A DNA stretch of 64,000 nucleotides. It comes from CAWCPR01 sp963797475. GTDB lineage: Bacteria > Chloroflexota > Anaerolineae > Anaerolineales > UBA4823. The DNA lies in assembly GCA_963797475.1 (NCBI GenBank), contig CAWCPR010000009.1, positions 310,001-374,000 of the forward strand, given 5' to 3'. Made by a program: the position numbers and the translations under genes. Within the stretch, counting starts at the first letter, position 1, and every line of letters begins with the position of its first letter. The notes beneath the pieces were generated by a model. It saw only the letters and a list, made by a program, of their open reading frames with translations. It was not told the origin of the DNA and did no database searches. Positions 26,130-34,659 of this stretch are shown piece after piece.

Positions 26130-27317
26130 TCAATCCGCGCCGGTTACGCCGCTGCCGCTCACCCCGGAAGGCGCTTTATCTGGGAGCGGTTTAAGCGCAT
26201 ACGCATACAGGGCTACGGTGCGGTAAAAAACGTGTGCAAATTTGGTAAAAGGCGCCAGCAGCACCAGCTCCATTGCCACTGCAACATGGACCAGGAACAC
26301 CCAATAGCCCCAGATTGGAGCGGGCGACAGGTATAAGAGCAGCTCCAAAACAAACCCGCTCACCCCGGAAAGCCACAACAAAGCAAGGAATGTCCAATCC
26401 GACAAAGTGGAGGTCTTGTAAGATTCCTGCCTCTTTTGCAGGCGCTTGAAAATGGCGACCGTTGCCCCGTACACGAGGAGCAGACCCGCAATTGTGCCCA
26501 ATAAACGGACCGGGTACCAGATGGGCACAGGCGTCCCGGTTGCCTTGATTCCCAGAAGATCCAGGCCGTAATCCAGGACAGTGGCGGCCAGCAATCCGAT
26601 AAAGCCCCATAAGGTCGTGGCATGCACGAACCATTTTTGCAGATACCAGGCTGCCTGTCCTGAGCTGGTTTCGCAGTCCTGGCGATAACGCCGCTGGCCC
26701 AATGCTTCCACCCCGACTGCCTCCCACAGCGCTGCCCACCAGTTAAGGCGCGTTCCCCTGGGATACGGGTTGGCCTCCCGGATCTGGGTGACCATATTCG
26801 CTGCCCCAGCCAACCCAGCCAGGAAGACAACCAGGATCACCGCTAGTCCAATATCATGAATGACCCAGGTGGGGATGAAATTGAACAGCCGCAAAGAATC
26901 CTGCGCCATTGGCCCGTGGCTGGTGATCATGAACCCGGCCAATACAAGCGCCAATGCGAACAAAAACAGGATATTGAACACCGGCGAAGTGAACAATGCC
27001 TTTGCCAATCCCAGCCGGTCATAACTGGCAATCGCGTAACGCCTGGCGGCTGCCATGAATTCCCCCGGATCAGCCTGGCGCGGACAGGTTTCGCTGCACT
27101 CGCCGCAGGAATAGCACAACCAGAGCTCTTTGCTGCTTAACAAGCGGTCTTTCATCCCTAACTGGGCGTAGCGGATCATCCGCCGGGGGAAATTGCCCTC
27201 TTCTGAGGAAAGCGGGCACACCGCAGTGCAGTTGCCGCAGTTGAAACAAGCCTCGACTTTTACGGGACCATAGCGCTTGAGTTCCGGTAAAAACTGAGGG
27301 TCGGCGCGAGTTATCAT
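26130..27317 (-). CDS. qmoC: QmoC-like membrane subunit (HdrC-type ferredoxin + cytochrome b domain)
   Basis: 395 residues. The soluble N-terminus has two 4Fe-4S sites, CFNCGNCTAVCP and CYSCGECSETCP, as in HdrC. The rest is a membrane domain of about six helices with histidines placed as haem-b ligands (FVHATTLWGF, FLVHVAVAMELVLLAPFTKFAHVFYR), as in HdrE/NarI-type cytochromes. This fused layout is that of QmoC, which connects cytoplasmic flavoproteins to menaquinone. It overlaps the upstream wHTH gene by four bases (ATGA). Electron direction and partner are unknown here. Confidence 0.85.
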   Translation of the reverse strand: MITRADPQFLPELKRYGPVKVEACFNCGNCTAVCPLSSEEGNFPRRMIRYAQLGMKDRLLSSKELWLCYSCGECSETCPRQADPGEFMAAARRYAIASYDRLGLAKALFTSPVFNILFLFALALVLAGFMITSHGPMAQDSLRLFNFIPTWVIHDIGLAVILVVFLAGLAGAANMVTQIREANPYPRGTRLNWWAALWEAVGVEALGQRRYRQDCETSSGQAAWYLQKWFVHATTLWGFIGLLAATVLDYGLDLLGIKATGTPVPIWYPVRLLGTIAGLLLVYGATVAIFKRLQKRQESYKTSTLSDWTFLALLWLSGVSGFVLELLLYLSPAPIWGYWVFLVHVAVAMELVLLAPFTKFAHVFYRTVALYAYALKPLPDKAPSGVSGSGVTGAD

Positions 27318-27625
27318 GGCCTGGCCTCCTTTGTCATTCCGTACAGGTAATAGGTTTCATCCTCATCCATACCCGCTTCTTCGACCAGGCCGTACTTCTT
27401 CATCGCGGTTACATGCCACAAGACATCATGCATTGGGAAACCGGTGGCAGCCGCCAATTGGGGGATTGTTTGCGGGCCCGACTGCAGGGCCTGCTGCAGC
27501 GCCTTGCGCCTGGACTGCTGTTCTTTGAGCAGGACCTGGGCTTCCTTCACCCGGTCCTTACGTTGGTCGCGCAAGTCAACCAGCATCTCGGTTCTCTTTT
27601 TAGCATCTTCGTTGTTCTTCGTCAC
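27314..27625 (-). CDS. small winged-helix protein embedded in the Qmo-type operon
   Basis: 103 residues. A charged, probably coiled-coil N-terminus (~1-45, KKRTEMLVDLRDQRKDRVKEA) leads into a winged-helix domain (IPQLAAATGFPMHDVLWHVTAMKKYGLVEE). It overlaps both neighbours by four bases (ATGA on each side), so it is translated in step with the redox subunits. This is unusual for a DNA-binding regulator and raises the possibility of a structural or protein-binding role. No known name. Confidence 0.75.
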   Translation of the reverse strand: MTKNNEDAKKRTEMLVDLRDQRKDRVKEAQVLLKEQQSRRKALQQALQSGPQTIPQLAAATGFPMHDVLWHVTAMKKYGLVEEAGMDEDETYYLYGMTKEARP

Positions 27626-29712
27626 GCAGCCGCCTCCTGGATAAATTCAACAGGGAGGTCCGTCGCCAGGGCTTCCACCATGGCTTCGTATTCATCCAGC
27701 CGCCAACCCTGTAGATCAATTGCCCGGTTCGGACAAGAGCTCACGCACACGCCGCAGCCGTTGCAGTTGGCGGGAGATACAACCGCCTTCTGGGGATTGT
27801 CGCCATTTATGGAGAAAGTTTCCAGGTGAATGGCGCCTTCCTGGGGACAAGCCTGCACGCATTCGCCGCTTCCCTGGCAGCGAGCCGGATCGACCCGGGC
27901 GACGTAAGGCTCCAGCGCCACCTGGCCGCGCCCCAGGAGCACCACCACTTTTGCAGCGGCTGCCTGCGCGGCCGCACAGCTCTCGTGAATGTTCATCGGG
28001 CCCTGGGCGGTGCCTGCCAATACCACACCGTTTACGGCGGTCTCAACCGGGCGCAGCTTGGGATGCACTTCCAATAAGAAACGATCACTCCCGGGTGAGA
28101 TCTTCAGCATCTCGATCAGGTCTTCCACCGGGCTGGGCATCATCCCGGCTGCCAACACCACCAGGTCCACCGGGAGCTCGATCTCTTCTCCCCAGGTCAG
28201 GTGGTCTTTTACTTTGACCAGCAAGGCCGTTCCATCCGCCCACGCTGCCCGTTCGACCTGCGGGGGTTCCTCGGCGAAATAACGCAAGAAGGTCACCTGG
28301 TTCTTGGAGGCCTGTTCGTAGATTGTCTCATGTCCCCGGCCATAGGTACGGATATCCTGGTAGATGTCAAACACGGAAACATCCGGGAAGCGCGCCCGGA
28401 TCTGATTGGCAGCGTTCAAGGTGGCTGTGCAGCACACCCGTGAGCAGTATTCATTGACATTCCCGTCCGGCTGCGGCTGGTGGACGCCTTCGACCTGGCG
28501 GCTGCCCACACAGTGGATCATCGCGATCGAACGCACCGGGTGCCCGTTTGAAGTAAGCTTCCCACCGGTAGGGCCATCCTTTGCCAGAATACGTTCCAAT
28601 TGTGGCAGCGTAACCACTTCAGCGAACTCCCCGTAACCGAACTCACCGGGGAAAGGTTCATAGGGCCGGAAGCCGGTTGCCACAACCACCGCTCCAACAC
28701 TGATTTCAAATTCCTGGGGCTGGTCTGTGAGCTGGATTTCGCCATCTTGGGCGAATTTTAAGCACGCTTCGCAGTGCGTGCAGTTTTCCCAATCGATTAC
28801 CGGGCTGGGCGGGTAACAACCTGCATACGGGCGATAGATCGCTTTGCGAGTGGTCAGCCCGTAGCTAAATTCATCCGGGACTTCCACCGGGCAAATAGTG
28901 GCAGCCTGATCAAGCCCATCAAATTTTTCCTTTACCCCGCGCGGCTCCTGCCGGACGCGGATCTGGAAATTGCCGACATAACCTTTTGCAGCAATGATCT
29001 GCGCGCCGGTGTGGATGCTGATATTCGGCTCGCAAAGGACTGCCTGGATCAGGCCGTGCAGCAGGCTGCGTGCGTCTTCTCCGCTGGGAAATACCTTGTC
29101 CAAACCGGCCAGGCGCCCACCCAGAAAATGAGACTTTTCCAACAAGGTGACTTCTAACCCCGAGCGGGCAATGTCCAGCGCAGCCCGAAGCCCGGCCACG
29201 CCGGCGCCAATGACCAGGGCGTGTTTTTCTGCACTCAGGCGCACCGGTTCTAACGGGCGCATCTTCCGGGATTTGGCGACGCCGGCGGCCATCAAACGGA
29301 TGGCCTTTTCGGTAGCGCCTTGAGGCAGCTCATGATGCACCCAGCTATCTTGCTCTCGCAGGCCAACGTGATGGTATAGGTAAGGATTCAACCCGGCGCG
29401 GGAGACGGTGCGGCGAAAGGTTTCTTCGTGTAAGAAGATGGAACAGGCGCCTACCACCACCCGGTTGACGCCTTGCTCGCGGATGTCATCCTCGATCAGG
29501 GCCTGCCCGGGATCTGAACACATGAACATGGCGTTGCGCGAGACGACCACATTAGGGAGCTTAGCCAGGGTATTAACAACCTGCTCGCAGCACACGGTAT
29601 CGCTGATATTACCGCCGCAGCTACACACGTAAACCCCAATCCGGGGTTCGTCGTCTGCCGTCGCTCGAGCGCTGTCCTGGCTTGGATTAATATTGTTTGA
29701 ATTTTCAGGCAT
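27622..29712 (-). CDS. qmoB: HdrA/QmoB-like flavin and iron-sulfur oxidoreductase subunit
   Basis: 696 residues. The N-terminus VYVCSCGGNISDTV plus CSDPGQALI is the HdrA-type N-domain. The FAD site is VIGAGVAGLRAALDIARSG, then LLEKSHFLGGRLAGL. Iron-sulfur motifs follow: CTHCEAC near residue 315 lacks the usual fourth cysteine, and two complete clusters lie at the C-terminus (CQGSGECVQACP, CNGCGVCVSSCP). Together with QmoA-, QmoC- and MvhD-like neighbours it should form a cytoplasmic electron-transfer or bifurcating complex. It could equally be called HdrA; the operon favours QmoB. Confidence 0.85.
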   Translation of the reverse strand: MPENSNNINPSQDSARATADDEPRIGVYVCSCGGNISDTVCCEQVVNTLAKLPNVVVSRNAMFMCSDPGQALIEDDIREQGVNRVVVGACSIFLHEETFRRTVSRAGLNPYLYHHVGLREQDSWVHHELPQGATEKAIRLMAAGVAKSRKMRPLEPVRLSAEKHALVIGAGVAGLRAALDIARSGLEVTLLEKSHFLGGRLAGLDKVFPSGEDARSLLHGLIQAVLCEPNISIHTGAQIIAAKGYVGNFQIRVRQEPRGVKEKFDGLDQAATICPVEVPDEFSYGLTTRKAIYRPYAGCYPPSPVIDWENCTHCEACLKFAQDGEIQLTDQPQEFEISVGAVVVATGFRPYEPFPGEFGYGEFAEVVTLPQLERILAKDGPTGGKLTSNGHPVRSIAMIHCVGSRQVEGVHQPQPDGNVNEYCSRVCCTATLNAANQIRARFPDVSVFDIYQDIRTYGRGHETIYEQASKNQVTFLRYFAEEPPQVERAAWADGTALLVKVKDHLTWGEEIELPVDLVVLAAGMMPSPVEDLIEMLKISPGSDRFLLEVHPKLRPVETAVNGVVLAGTAQGPMNIHESCAAAQAAAAKVVVLLGRGQVALEPYVARVDPARCQGSGECVQACPQEGAIHLETFSINGDNPQKAVVSPANCNGCGVCVSSCPNRAIDLQGWRLDEYEAMVEALATDLPVEFIQEAAA

Positions 29713-31045
29713 AAACCAAACTCCTCTCCGCCTGCCCGCCAGGTTCGGCCTCGAGTTCGTTTTTCGAGTGGATATAAGCCGCGGTTTCAGCAGCCGCCGC
29801 GCTGGCGGTCAGGATCGAATCGACGATATCCATTGGACCGCTGGCGCAGCCAGCGCTGAAAACGCCCGGCAGCGTGGTCATGGTGGGTGAGAGGTTGAAT
29901 TGTGGAAGCTCGACAAAGCCATCCTCAGCGATTTGCACCCCCAGGATAGCTTCCGGATTCCAGCCCGGCAGCATCCCTTCGGAGAGCACCACCAGGTCGT
30001 GAGCGCGCTCGACCAGGCTCGAATTTTCGTCGATCAGCTCCACACGCACCACCGGATTCTGGTCGCCATCCTGGCTGATACGCGCCACTTTGCCTTTGAC
30101 GAATTCGATGCCCATGGCTTTTGCGTTCTGGTAAAACTGCTCGTAACCTTTGCCAAAGGTACGGATATCCATGTAGTAAATGGTGATCTCCGCCAGAGGC
30201 AGTGCGCCGGAAAGCAGCATGGCTTGCTTGATGGCGTACATGCAGCAAACTCGCGAGCAATAAGGCACCCCAAGGGTATGATCGCGGGAGCCTGCACACT
30301 GCACGTAGGCGATGGACTCGGGTTGTTTGCCATCTGAAGGGCGCAGCACCCGACCATAAGGACCGGTCGGCGCCAGCAAGCGCTCCATCATCAGGCCGTC
30401 GATCACGTTGGGTATTTTCCCGGCCCCATATTGCTGCTTGGCGTCGTAGGGGGTCGGCTGGTACCCGCACGCCAGGACGATCGTCCTGGCTTCAATTTCC
30501 AGGCGTTCTGGCTGTTGGTTGAAGTCGATCGCATCCGCGGGACAAACCTTAAGGCACTTCCCACAAAAGAGGCAGTAGTCGATATCGACCAGGGCTTTTT
30601 GTGGGACGGCGGTGGCAAAGGGGACATAGATCACCCGGTGCGCGCTGCGGCCGAACTCATTTTCCAGGTCCGGCAAATCCAGAGGGCAGGCCAGCTCACA
30701 GGAACGGCAGCCGGTGCAGTCTTCCTCGCGAATGTAGCGCGGTTTCATAAGCACCTCGGCCGTGAAGCCGGCTTCGCCGGGGGTTATGGATTGAATTTCG
30801 CTATAAGCCAATAGCTGGATGTTTTCATGATGGGCCACAGCCGACATCTTGGGGGTGGTGATGCAACTGCAGCAATCCAGCGTCGGGAACACCTTGCTTA
30901 AACCGATCATCTTTCCGCCGATGCTTGGCTCTTTCTCAACCAATGCTACCTGGTAGCCTTGGTCAGCCAGATCTAACGATGCTTGCATACCGGCAATGCC
31001 GCCGCCAATGACCAGGGTATCCACGTTTAGTGTATTTGAACCCAT
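29705..31045 (-). CDS. qmoA: HdrA/QmoA-like flavoprotein
   Basis: 446 residues. FAD-binding VIGGGIAGMQASLDLADQG at the N-terminus, then LVEKEPSIGGKMIGL, and the Hdr/Qmo-specific cysteine patch LDCCSCITTPKM. Two ferredoxin clusters follow: CTGCRSCELACP and CLFCGKCLKVCP. The shorter length and one flavin domain fit QmoA. It overlaps the QmoB-like gene by eight bases, so coupling is tight. Canonical QmoABC feeds electrons to APS reductase; no such enzyme is here, so a different partner (TusA/DsrE-bound sulfur or a heterodisulfide) is likely. Confidence 0.85.
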   Translation of the reverse strand: MGSNTLNVDTLVIGGGIAGMQASLDLADQGYQVALVEKEPSIGGKMIGLSKVFPTLDCCSCITTPKMSAVAHHENIQLLAYSEIQSITPGEAGFTAEVLMKPRYIREEDCTGCRSCELACPLDLPDLENEFGRSAHRVIYVPFATAVPQKALVDIDYCLFCGKCLKVCPADAIDFNQQPERLEIEARTIVLACGYQPTPYDAKQQYGAGKIPNVIDGLMMERLLAPTGPYGRVLRPSDGKQPESIAYVQCAGSRDHTLGVPYCSRVCCMYAIKQAMLLSGALPLAEITIYYMDIRTFGKGYEQFYQNAKAMGIEFVKGKVARISQDGDQNPVVRVELIDENSSLVERAHDLVVLSEGMLPGWNPEAILGVQIAEDGFVELPQFNLSPTMTTLPGVFSAGCASGPMDIVDSILTASAAAAETAAYIHSKNELEAEPGGQAERSLVYA

Positions 31046-31063
31046 TCCTTGCTCCTCTGAGGC

Positions 31064-31516
31064 CTAGGCTGGCGAAGCTGATACCTGCATTCCAGTTACG
31101 TCAGGCGCAGGGCGCTGCACCAACCCAATTTCCGCGAGTGTCGCATTCATGCGCTGAATTTCGTTCAGAAATGGGCGTACGCATACCGTACAGATGGCAG
31201 CCAGGCGCAGGCGGCGGGGATCTAGACCGCGCGCTTTCATCAAGACATAGGTGCGGTTAATGATCTCCGCCGTTCGTTCGGACTCACCTTTGTAGGGACT
31301 ATCCGTTCCGCTGTACATCACCAGGATGGCGTCAATGCCGCTCTCAAAGGCGTGCAGGTAGAAACTCTCCGGGAAAATGGCCGCGCTTCTAACTGGCAAA
31401 ATGTACGTATTGGGTGAATATTCCAGGTGGGATTGCCCGGCCGCGTCGGCTCCCCGGTATCCGCCGGATAACGTTGCCAGGATCAGGATTTTGGGATTCC
31501 GACCGTTGACGCCCAT
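31064..31516 (-). CDS. MvhD/HdrD-associated-like subunit that has lost its cluster cysteines
   Basis: 150 residues with the MvhD (methyl-viologen-reducing hydrogenase delta) pattern: ILILATLSGGYRGADAAGQ, then YSPNTYILPVRSAAIFPESFYLHAFESGIDAILVMY, and ESERTAEIINRTYVLMKARGLDPRRLRL. In functional MvhD the first loop carries CNWC, followed by further cysteines in MCSGRVD and GCHPGDCH; here these are LSGGY, VRSAAI and MYSGTDSP. Only CTVC near residue 110 remains. It therefore probably keeps the scaffold role between HdrA-like proteins without the 2Fe-2S cluster. Located two bases after the TusA-like gene. Confidence 0.75.
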   Translation of the reverse strand: MGVNGRNPKILILATLSGGYRGADAAGQSHLEYSPNTYILPVRSAAIFPESFYLHAFESGIDAILVMYSGTDSPYKGESERTAEIINRTYVLMKARGLDPRRLRLAAICTVCVRPFLNEIQRMNATLAEIGLVQRPAPDVTGMQVSASPA

Positions 31517-31518
31517 AA

Positions 31519-31779
31519 CTATTTCATGCGGCGGATAAAGAGGCGGTCATAACCATCCGCGGCGATGGCCCCAAGGAATTCGTGGCCAACTTTCTGGCAC
31601 CAGCGCGGCATATCATTCTTGGTGTTTGGATCCCCCGACCAGATCTCCAACACCTCGTTCACCTTGACCGCCCCAATGCTCTTCTTTGCCTCCAACAGCG
31701 GGCCAGGGCAAGCCATTGCACGGGCGTCTACAACCTTCACAGGCTGGATCGTGGTTGGGTCGAACGTCATTGTCGTCAT
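31519..31779 (-). CDS. tusA: TusA/SirA-family sulfur carrier
   Basis: 86 residues with the family's C-P-x-P site as ACPGPLLEAKKSI. The cysteine accepts persulfide sulfur. The C-terminal half (DPNTKNDMPRWCQKVGHEFLG) has the usual second strand-helix pair. ATG 31779 has AGGAG seven bases upstream. In this operon it would present sulfur to the Qmo/Hdr-like complex or to the DsrE-family protein, as in the sulfur-oxidising Hdr pathways; the direction here is unknown. Confidence 0.88.
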   Translation of the reverse strand: MTTMTFDPTTIQPVKVVDARAMACPGPLLEAKKSIGAVKVNEVLEIWSGDPNTKNDMPRWCQKVGHEFLGAIAADGYDRLFIRRMK

Positions 31780-31852
31780 GAGATTTCTCCTAAAACTATT
31801 CTTTGGGTATGAGAGTTTCCGAACGCTCTCTGGGTATGGTTATCCAATTTTT

Positions 31853-32167
31853 CTAGCGCGCCTCAGGAAACAACTCTTGATGGAGAGGCAAGCAGCGCTG
31901 GATGGCTTCATCATCCGCAATGCGGTAGTAGATCGTCTGCGCCTCCCGGCGTGCGGATAGGAGGCCCTTGTCTAACATCAGGTGCAGGTGCTGGGATGTA
32001 TTTTGCAAAGACGCCTCCGCAACCGCAGCAATTTCACCCACCGATAATTCACCCTCTTCCAGGGCCCATAAGATCTGCAGGCGGGTGGCATTACTGAAGA
32101 CTCGATGCAGCTCAGCTTGCTGGATTGCCAGTTCTTTCAGGTCCGATTTTATTTCAGGGATCATCAC
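31853..32167 (-). CDS. ArsR-family regulator of the sulfur/redox operon
   Basis: 104 residues of winged-helix ArsR type: FSNATRLQILWALEEGELSVGEIAAVAEASLQNTSQHLHLMLDKGLL, then the wing SARREAQTIYYRI. The metal-binding ELCVCDL motif is absent (ELSVGEI). The only cysteine I see, in QRCLPLHQEL, is single, so a two-cysteine persulfide switch like SqrR/BigR is not evident. First gene of the operon, with a promoter at 32221-32273 upstream. Likely autoregulatory. Confidence 0.85.
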   Translation of the reverse strand: MMIPEIKSDLKELAIQQAELHRVFSNATRLQILWALEEGELSVGEIAAVAEASLQNTSQHLHLMLDKGLLSARREAQTIYYRIADDEAIQRCLPLHQELFPEAR

Positions 32168-32220
32168 TATTAAATGCCTGACTGTATATTCATGAACGCG
32201 CTTAATTAATCATCGACTTA

Positions 32221-32273
32221 ACTATATCCATGAAAGGCGCAGACGAATAGTGACAATTGTCACAATCACTATT
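32221..32273 (-). promoter_or_regulatory. operon promoter with CRP/FNR-type palindrome at about -42
   Basis: On the minus strand TATAGT (complement of 32221-32226) is a -10 with no good -35. The perfect 14-bp palindrome GTGACAATTGTCAC (32250-32263) fits TGTGA-N6-TCACA with one mismatch and is centred about 42 bp before the predicted start near 32214, the position of class II activators. A second inverted repeat, AATAGTGA (32246-32253) with TCACTATT (32266-32273), overlaps it and could be an ArsR site. Confidence 0.65.
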
Positions 32274-32382
32274 GGTTTTTTCTATGTGGGGCTATAGATA
32301 TTTTCGATAGGCATTGAGCTGTCCGGAAGATTTATGCCTTAATTTCCATCTATCCACCCCCAACCAGCCTGGCGGGCAACAA

Positions 32383-32414
32383 CGGACCCACCCCGATTTA
32401 CCGGGATGGGTCCG
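32383..32414 (-). terminator. hairpin downstream of the Trp-rich protein gene
   Basis: On the minus strand GGACCCATCCCG pairs with CGGGGTGGGTCC (one G-U pair, 12 bp, plus an outer C-G) around a 6-nt loop. The following GTTGTTG is a poor U-tail, so it may be a terminator or a 3'-end stabiliser. The rest of 32168-32467 holds the ArsR promoter and no gene. Confidence 0.55.
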
Positions 32415-32467
32415 AGAATGCTAACCGTCTTGTTCTACGAGTCGCGCGTTTCTGGGAACTGCGCCGC

Positions 32468-34624
32468 TCAACAAACGCCTACGCCCAGGGTATATTCGGT
32501 CAGGTTGCCGTAAGCGTAATTGTGCTCGCAGTTATACACGATCCCGGTTTGCCCGCCCACGATGGTGCGCTTCCAGCCGCGCAGCTCGAGCTGGTAGCAG
32601 CAGGGCTCGGGGAAAGCCTGGCTGACCGGGACAGTCAGCCGGAAGCTGCCGCCATACCAGTGCGGTGCGACGGCTCCCTGACCCAAGGCCTGACCGTAAG
32701 TCGGGCCGTAAGGGGTGCCCACGATGATAGGCGCCAACACCGACCCGGGCTGGTTGAGCAGGTCCACGCTCAGGTTGAGCCCGTAGGTAGCGATCAATGT
32801 GTATACCGCCAGGTGCCCATCTGGATCGGTGACCGAGAAATCGATCTCCAGGTTACCCTCATTGGCGTCGATCGTGTCGCACGGCTGCACCAGGGTGCCA
32901 TTGATGCGCACTGCATCGATAGAAGTATCGGGTTCGACCGTGCAGATATGCACGCCGCCGCAGTTGTGCGAGGCCGGGTGCGTCAACGCGTCGATCACCC
33001 GGTTATCCAGCGTCAGCACCAGCTCATTATCTTTCTCAGTGCCGCAAACCGGCAGGACGCGCGGGTTAATCAACCCGCCGCCGCTAATCTGCCAGCCGAC
33101 GACGTGGAATTGGTAAGTGCCGTCCGGAAACTTGGTTGTATCCAGGGGCACGACCAGCTCGCGGTTGGCGATCCAGAAACGAGTGGCGTTCCAGCCCGCC
33201 AGACCGCCGGTGGATTCGAAGTGCTCGCGGCTCTCCACAACATTGTGCCCGGAAATGGAAGTAAACGGGAAGGGCACGTCGCCGGTCGTAAAGCCGGGCG
33301 TTTCCAGCCAGCGTCGCTTGAAGTCCTGGGCTGCGCCTGGCGGGAGCGGCCCCCACGAGCCGCCGGAGAAGTACTCGATCTCGTAGTAGTCTACGTTCAG
33401 CATGTCGCCGAAGTTCTTCTCGATCGGGATAGTGCCGGCGTAGGGCCGGTCGCCGTTGTATGCTGCTGTGCCGGGGAGCACCGCGCCGGGGTTGAAATAG
33501 CCGGCAGGCGCCACCGGAGCGCCGGGATTTCCACCGATCTCGTTGATCGGGTCGCCGCACACCTGGGAGATGACGATGCATTCGCCATCCGGGCAGCAGT
33601 GCGGGTCCGGGCAGCCGGGAATACAGCAAGCTTCGCTATTGGCGATCAGGGTCACGTTGAGCAGGGTCGGGATGTTCCAGCGCGTGTCCGTGATGCCTTC
33701 GTCGTAAATGACAGTTCCAGGGGTGATGCAGTCCTGGGTCACGCGAAAGATAATGTCGGGCGCGCAGTCCCACCAGGGGCCCCACGGCCACCAGGGCCAG
33801 ATGCGCAGGCGCTCCAGCTCTGGGCTGGCGGGCAGTTTCTGCAGCAGCTTCTCGCGGATCCCTTCCAGGCGGTTGACGTCTTCCGGGCCCAGGGGCCGGT
33901 CCAGATTCAAGCCTTCCTGGACCAGGAGCTCTTTAAACACCGACAGGCTGGGCTGGTTGCCCGTCACCGGCGACAGGCGTACATCCGGGCTTTGCTTCAA
34001 TACCGGACCAACTTTTGCCGCGATGTCTGGGTCCAATCTCCAGACGCGCAGCAGCCACCACCACCAGGGCCACCAACCGCAGCACCAGCGGAACTTGATT
34101 TCAAATGCGCCGGTGAGGTCGGTCGTGGCGCAGCCCACGAGCTGGGTGCTGGACCAGATGAACCACCAGTCCACATCATAGGCGCAAACTTTCGCGCCGG
34201 GAGCCGGGCTGCCATCCGGGCATAACACCCGGCCGCGGATGGTGAATGTGCGGCACCAATACAGCCACCAGTACCAAAAATAGGAAGAGATCCCCAAAGG
34301 CGCCAGGCTGAGCGCGGGCTTATCTCCCCACTGGCGCGAGCTCACCTCCAGGCTGAGAGTCTGCATCCCGCGCAGCTCCTCGGCGGTAGCGTCCGCGGGT
34401 CCTACACGCAATGTCAGTGCGCCGGGGTTGCTGGCAAACGTAAAAACGGCCGAGCCCTTGCCGTCCTTGGACAGACGGATGGCCTGTTCGACCGGCAGCC
34501 CGTCGCAGGGATAGACAACCGCTTTTAACTGCTGAGCGTTTGGATCAAAGTCTTCGATGCCGCTCGCATCGAATGGGACCTCCAGACGAAAATTCTTCTT
34601 GTCCCGTGGTTCTTTATCGGCCAT
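32468..34624 (-). CDS. very Trp-rich protein with a carboxypeptidase-regulatory-like domain, function unknown
   Basis: 718 residues from ATG 34624, which has AAGGAG six bases upstream; the ATG at 34630 abuts the SD. There is no signal peptide or clear membrane helix. A beta-sandwich resembling CarboxypepD_reg/transthyretin-like domains is seen at ~127-180 (FTIRGRVLCPDGSPAPGAKV, TTDLTGAFEIKF). Around it are three bursts of tryptophan: YFWYWWLYWC, WCCGWWPWWWWLLRVW and WPWWPWGPWW. About 22 Trp fall within 190 residues, roughly ten times the usual frequency. A Cys-rich patch (CCIPGCPDPHCCPDGEC) lies near the middle, and the C-terminal half has beta-rich Ig-like sequence. I do not recognise the family. 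Confidence 0.8.
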   Translation of the reverse strand: MADKEPRDKKNFRLEVPFDASGIEDFDPNAQQLKAVVYPCDGLPVEQAIRLSKDGKGSAVFTFASNPGALTLRVGPADATAEELRGMQTLSLEVSSRQWGDKPALSLAPLGISSYFWYWWLYWCRTFTIRGRVLCPDGSPAPGAKVCAYDVDWWFIWSSTQLVGCATTDLTGAFEIKFRWCCGWWPWWWWLLRVWRLDPDIAAKVGPVLKQSPDVRLSPVTGNQPSLSVFKELLVQEGLNLDRPLGPEDVNRLEGIREKLLQKLPASPELERLRIWPWWPWGPWWDCAPDIIFRVTQDCITPGTVIYDEGITDTRWNIPTLLNVTLIANSEACCIPGCPDPHCCPDGECIVISQVCGDPINEIGGNPGAPVAPAGYFNPGAVLPGTAAYNGDRPYAGTIPIEKNFGDMLNVDYYEIEYFSGGSWGPLPPGAAQDFKRRWLETPGFTTGDVPFPFTSISGHNVVESREHFESTGGLAGWNATRFWIANRELVVPLDTTKFPDGTYQFHVVGWQISGGGLINPRVLPVCGTEKDNELVLTLDNRVIDALTHPASHNCGGVHICTVEPDTSIDAVRINGTLVQPCDTIDANEGNLEIDFSVTDPDGHLAVYTLIATYGLNLSVDLLNQPGSVLAPIIVGTPYGPTYGQALGQGAVAPHWYGGSFRLTVPVSQAFPEPCCYQLELRGWKRTIVGGQTGIVYNCEHNYAYGNLTEYTLGVGVC

Positions 34625-34659
34625 AATCATCTCCTTAAACTAAATATAGCCTTCTTATA

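Noticed and set aside
32522..34225. 567-codon open frame on the plus strand
   Set aside because: Shadow of the Trp-rich protein gene, whose own frame has a good SD and domain structure; the antisense protein has no motif.
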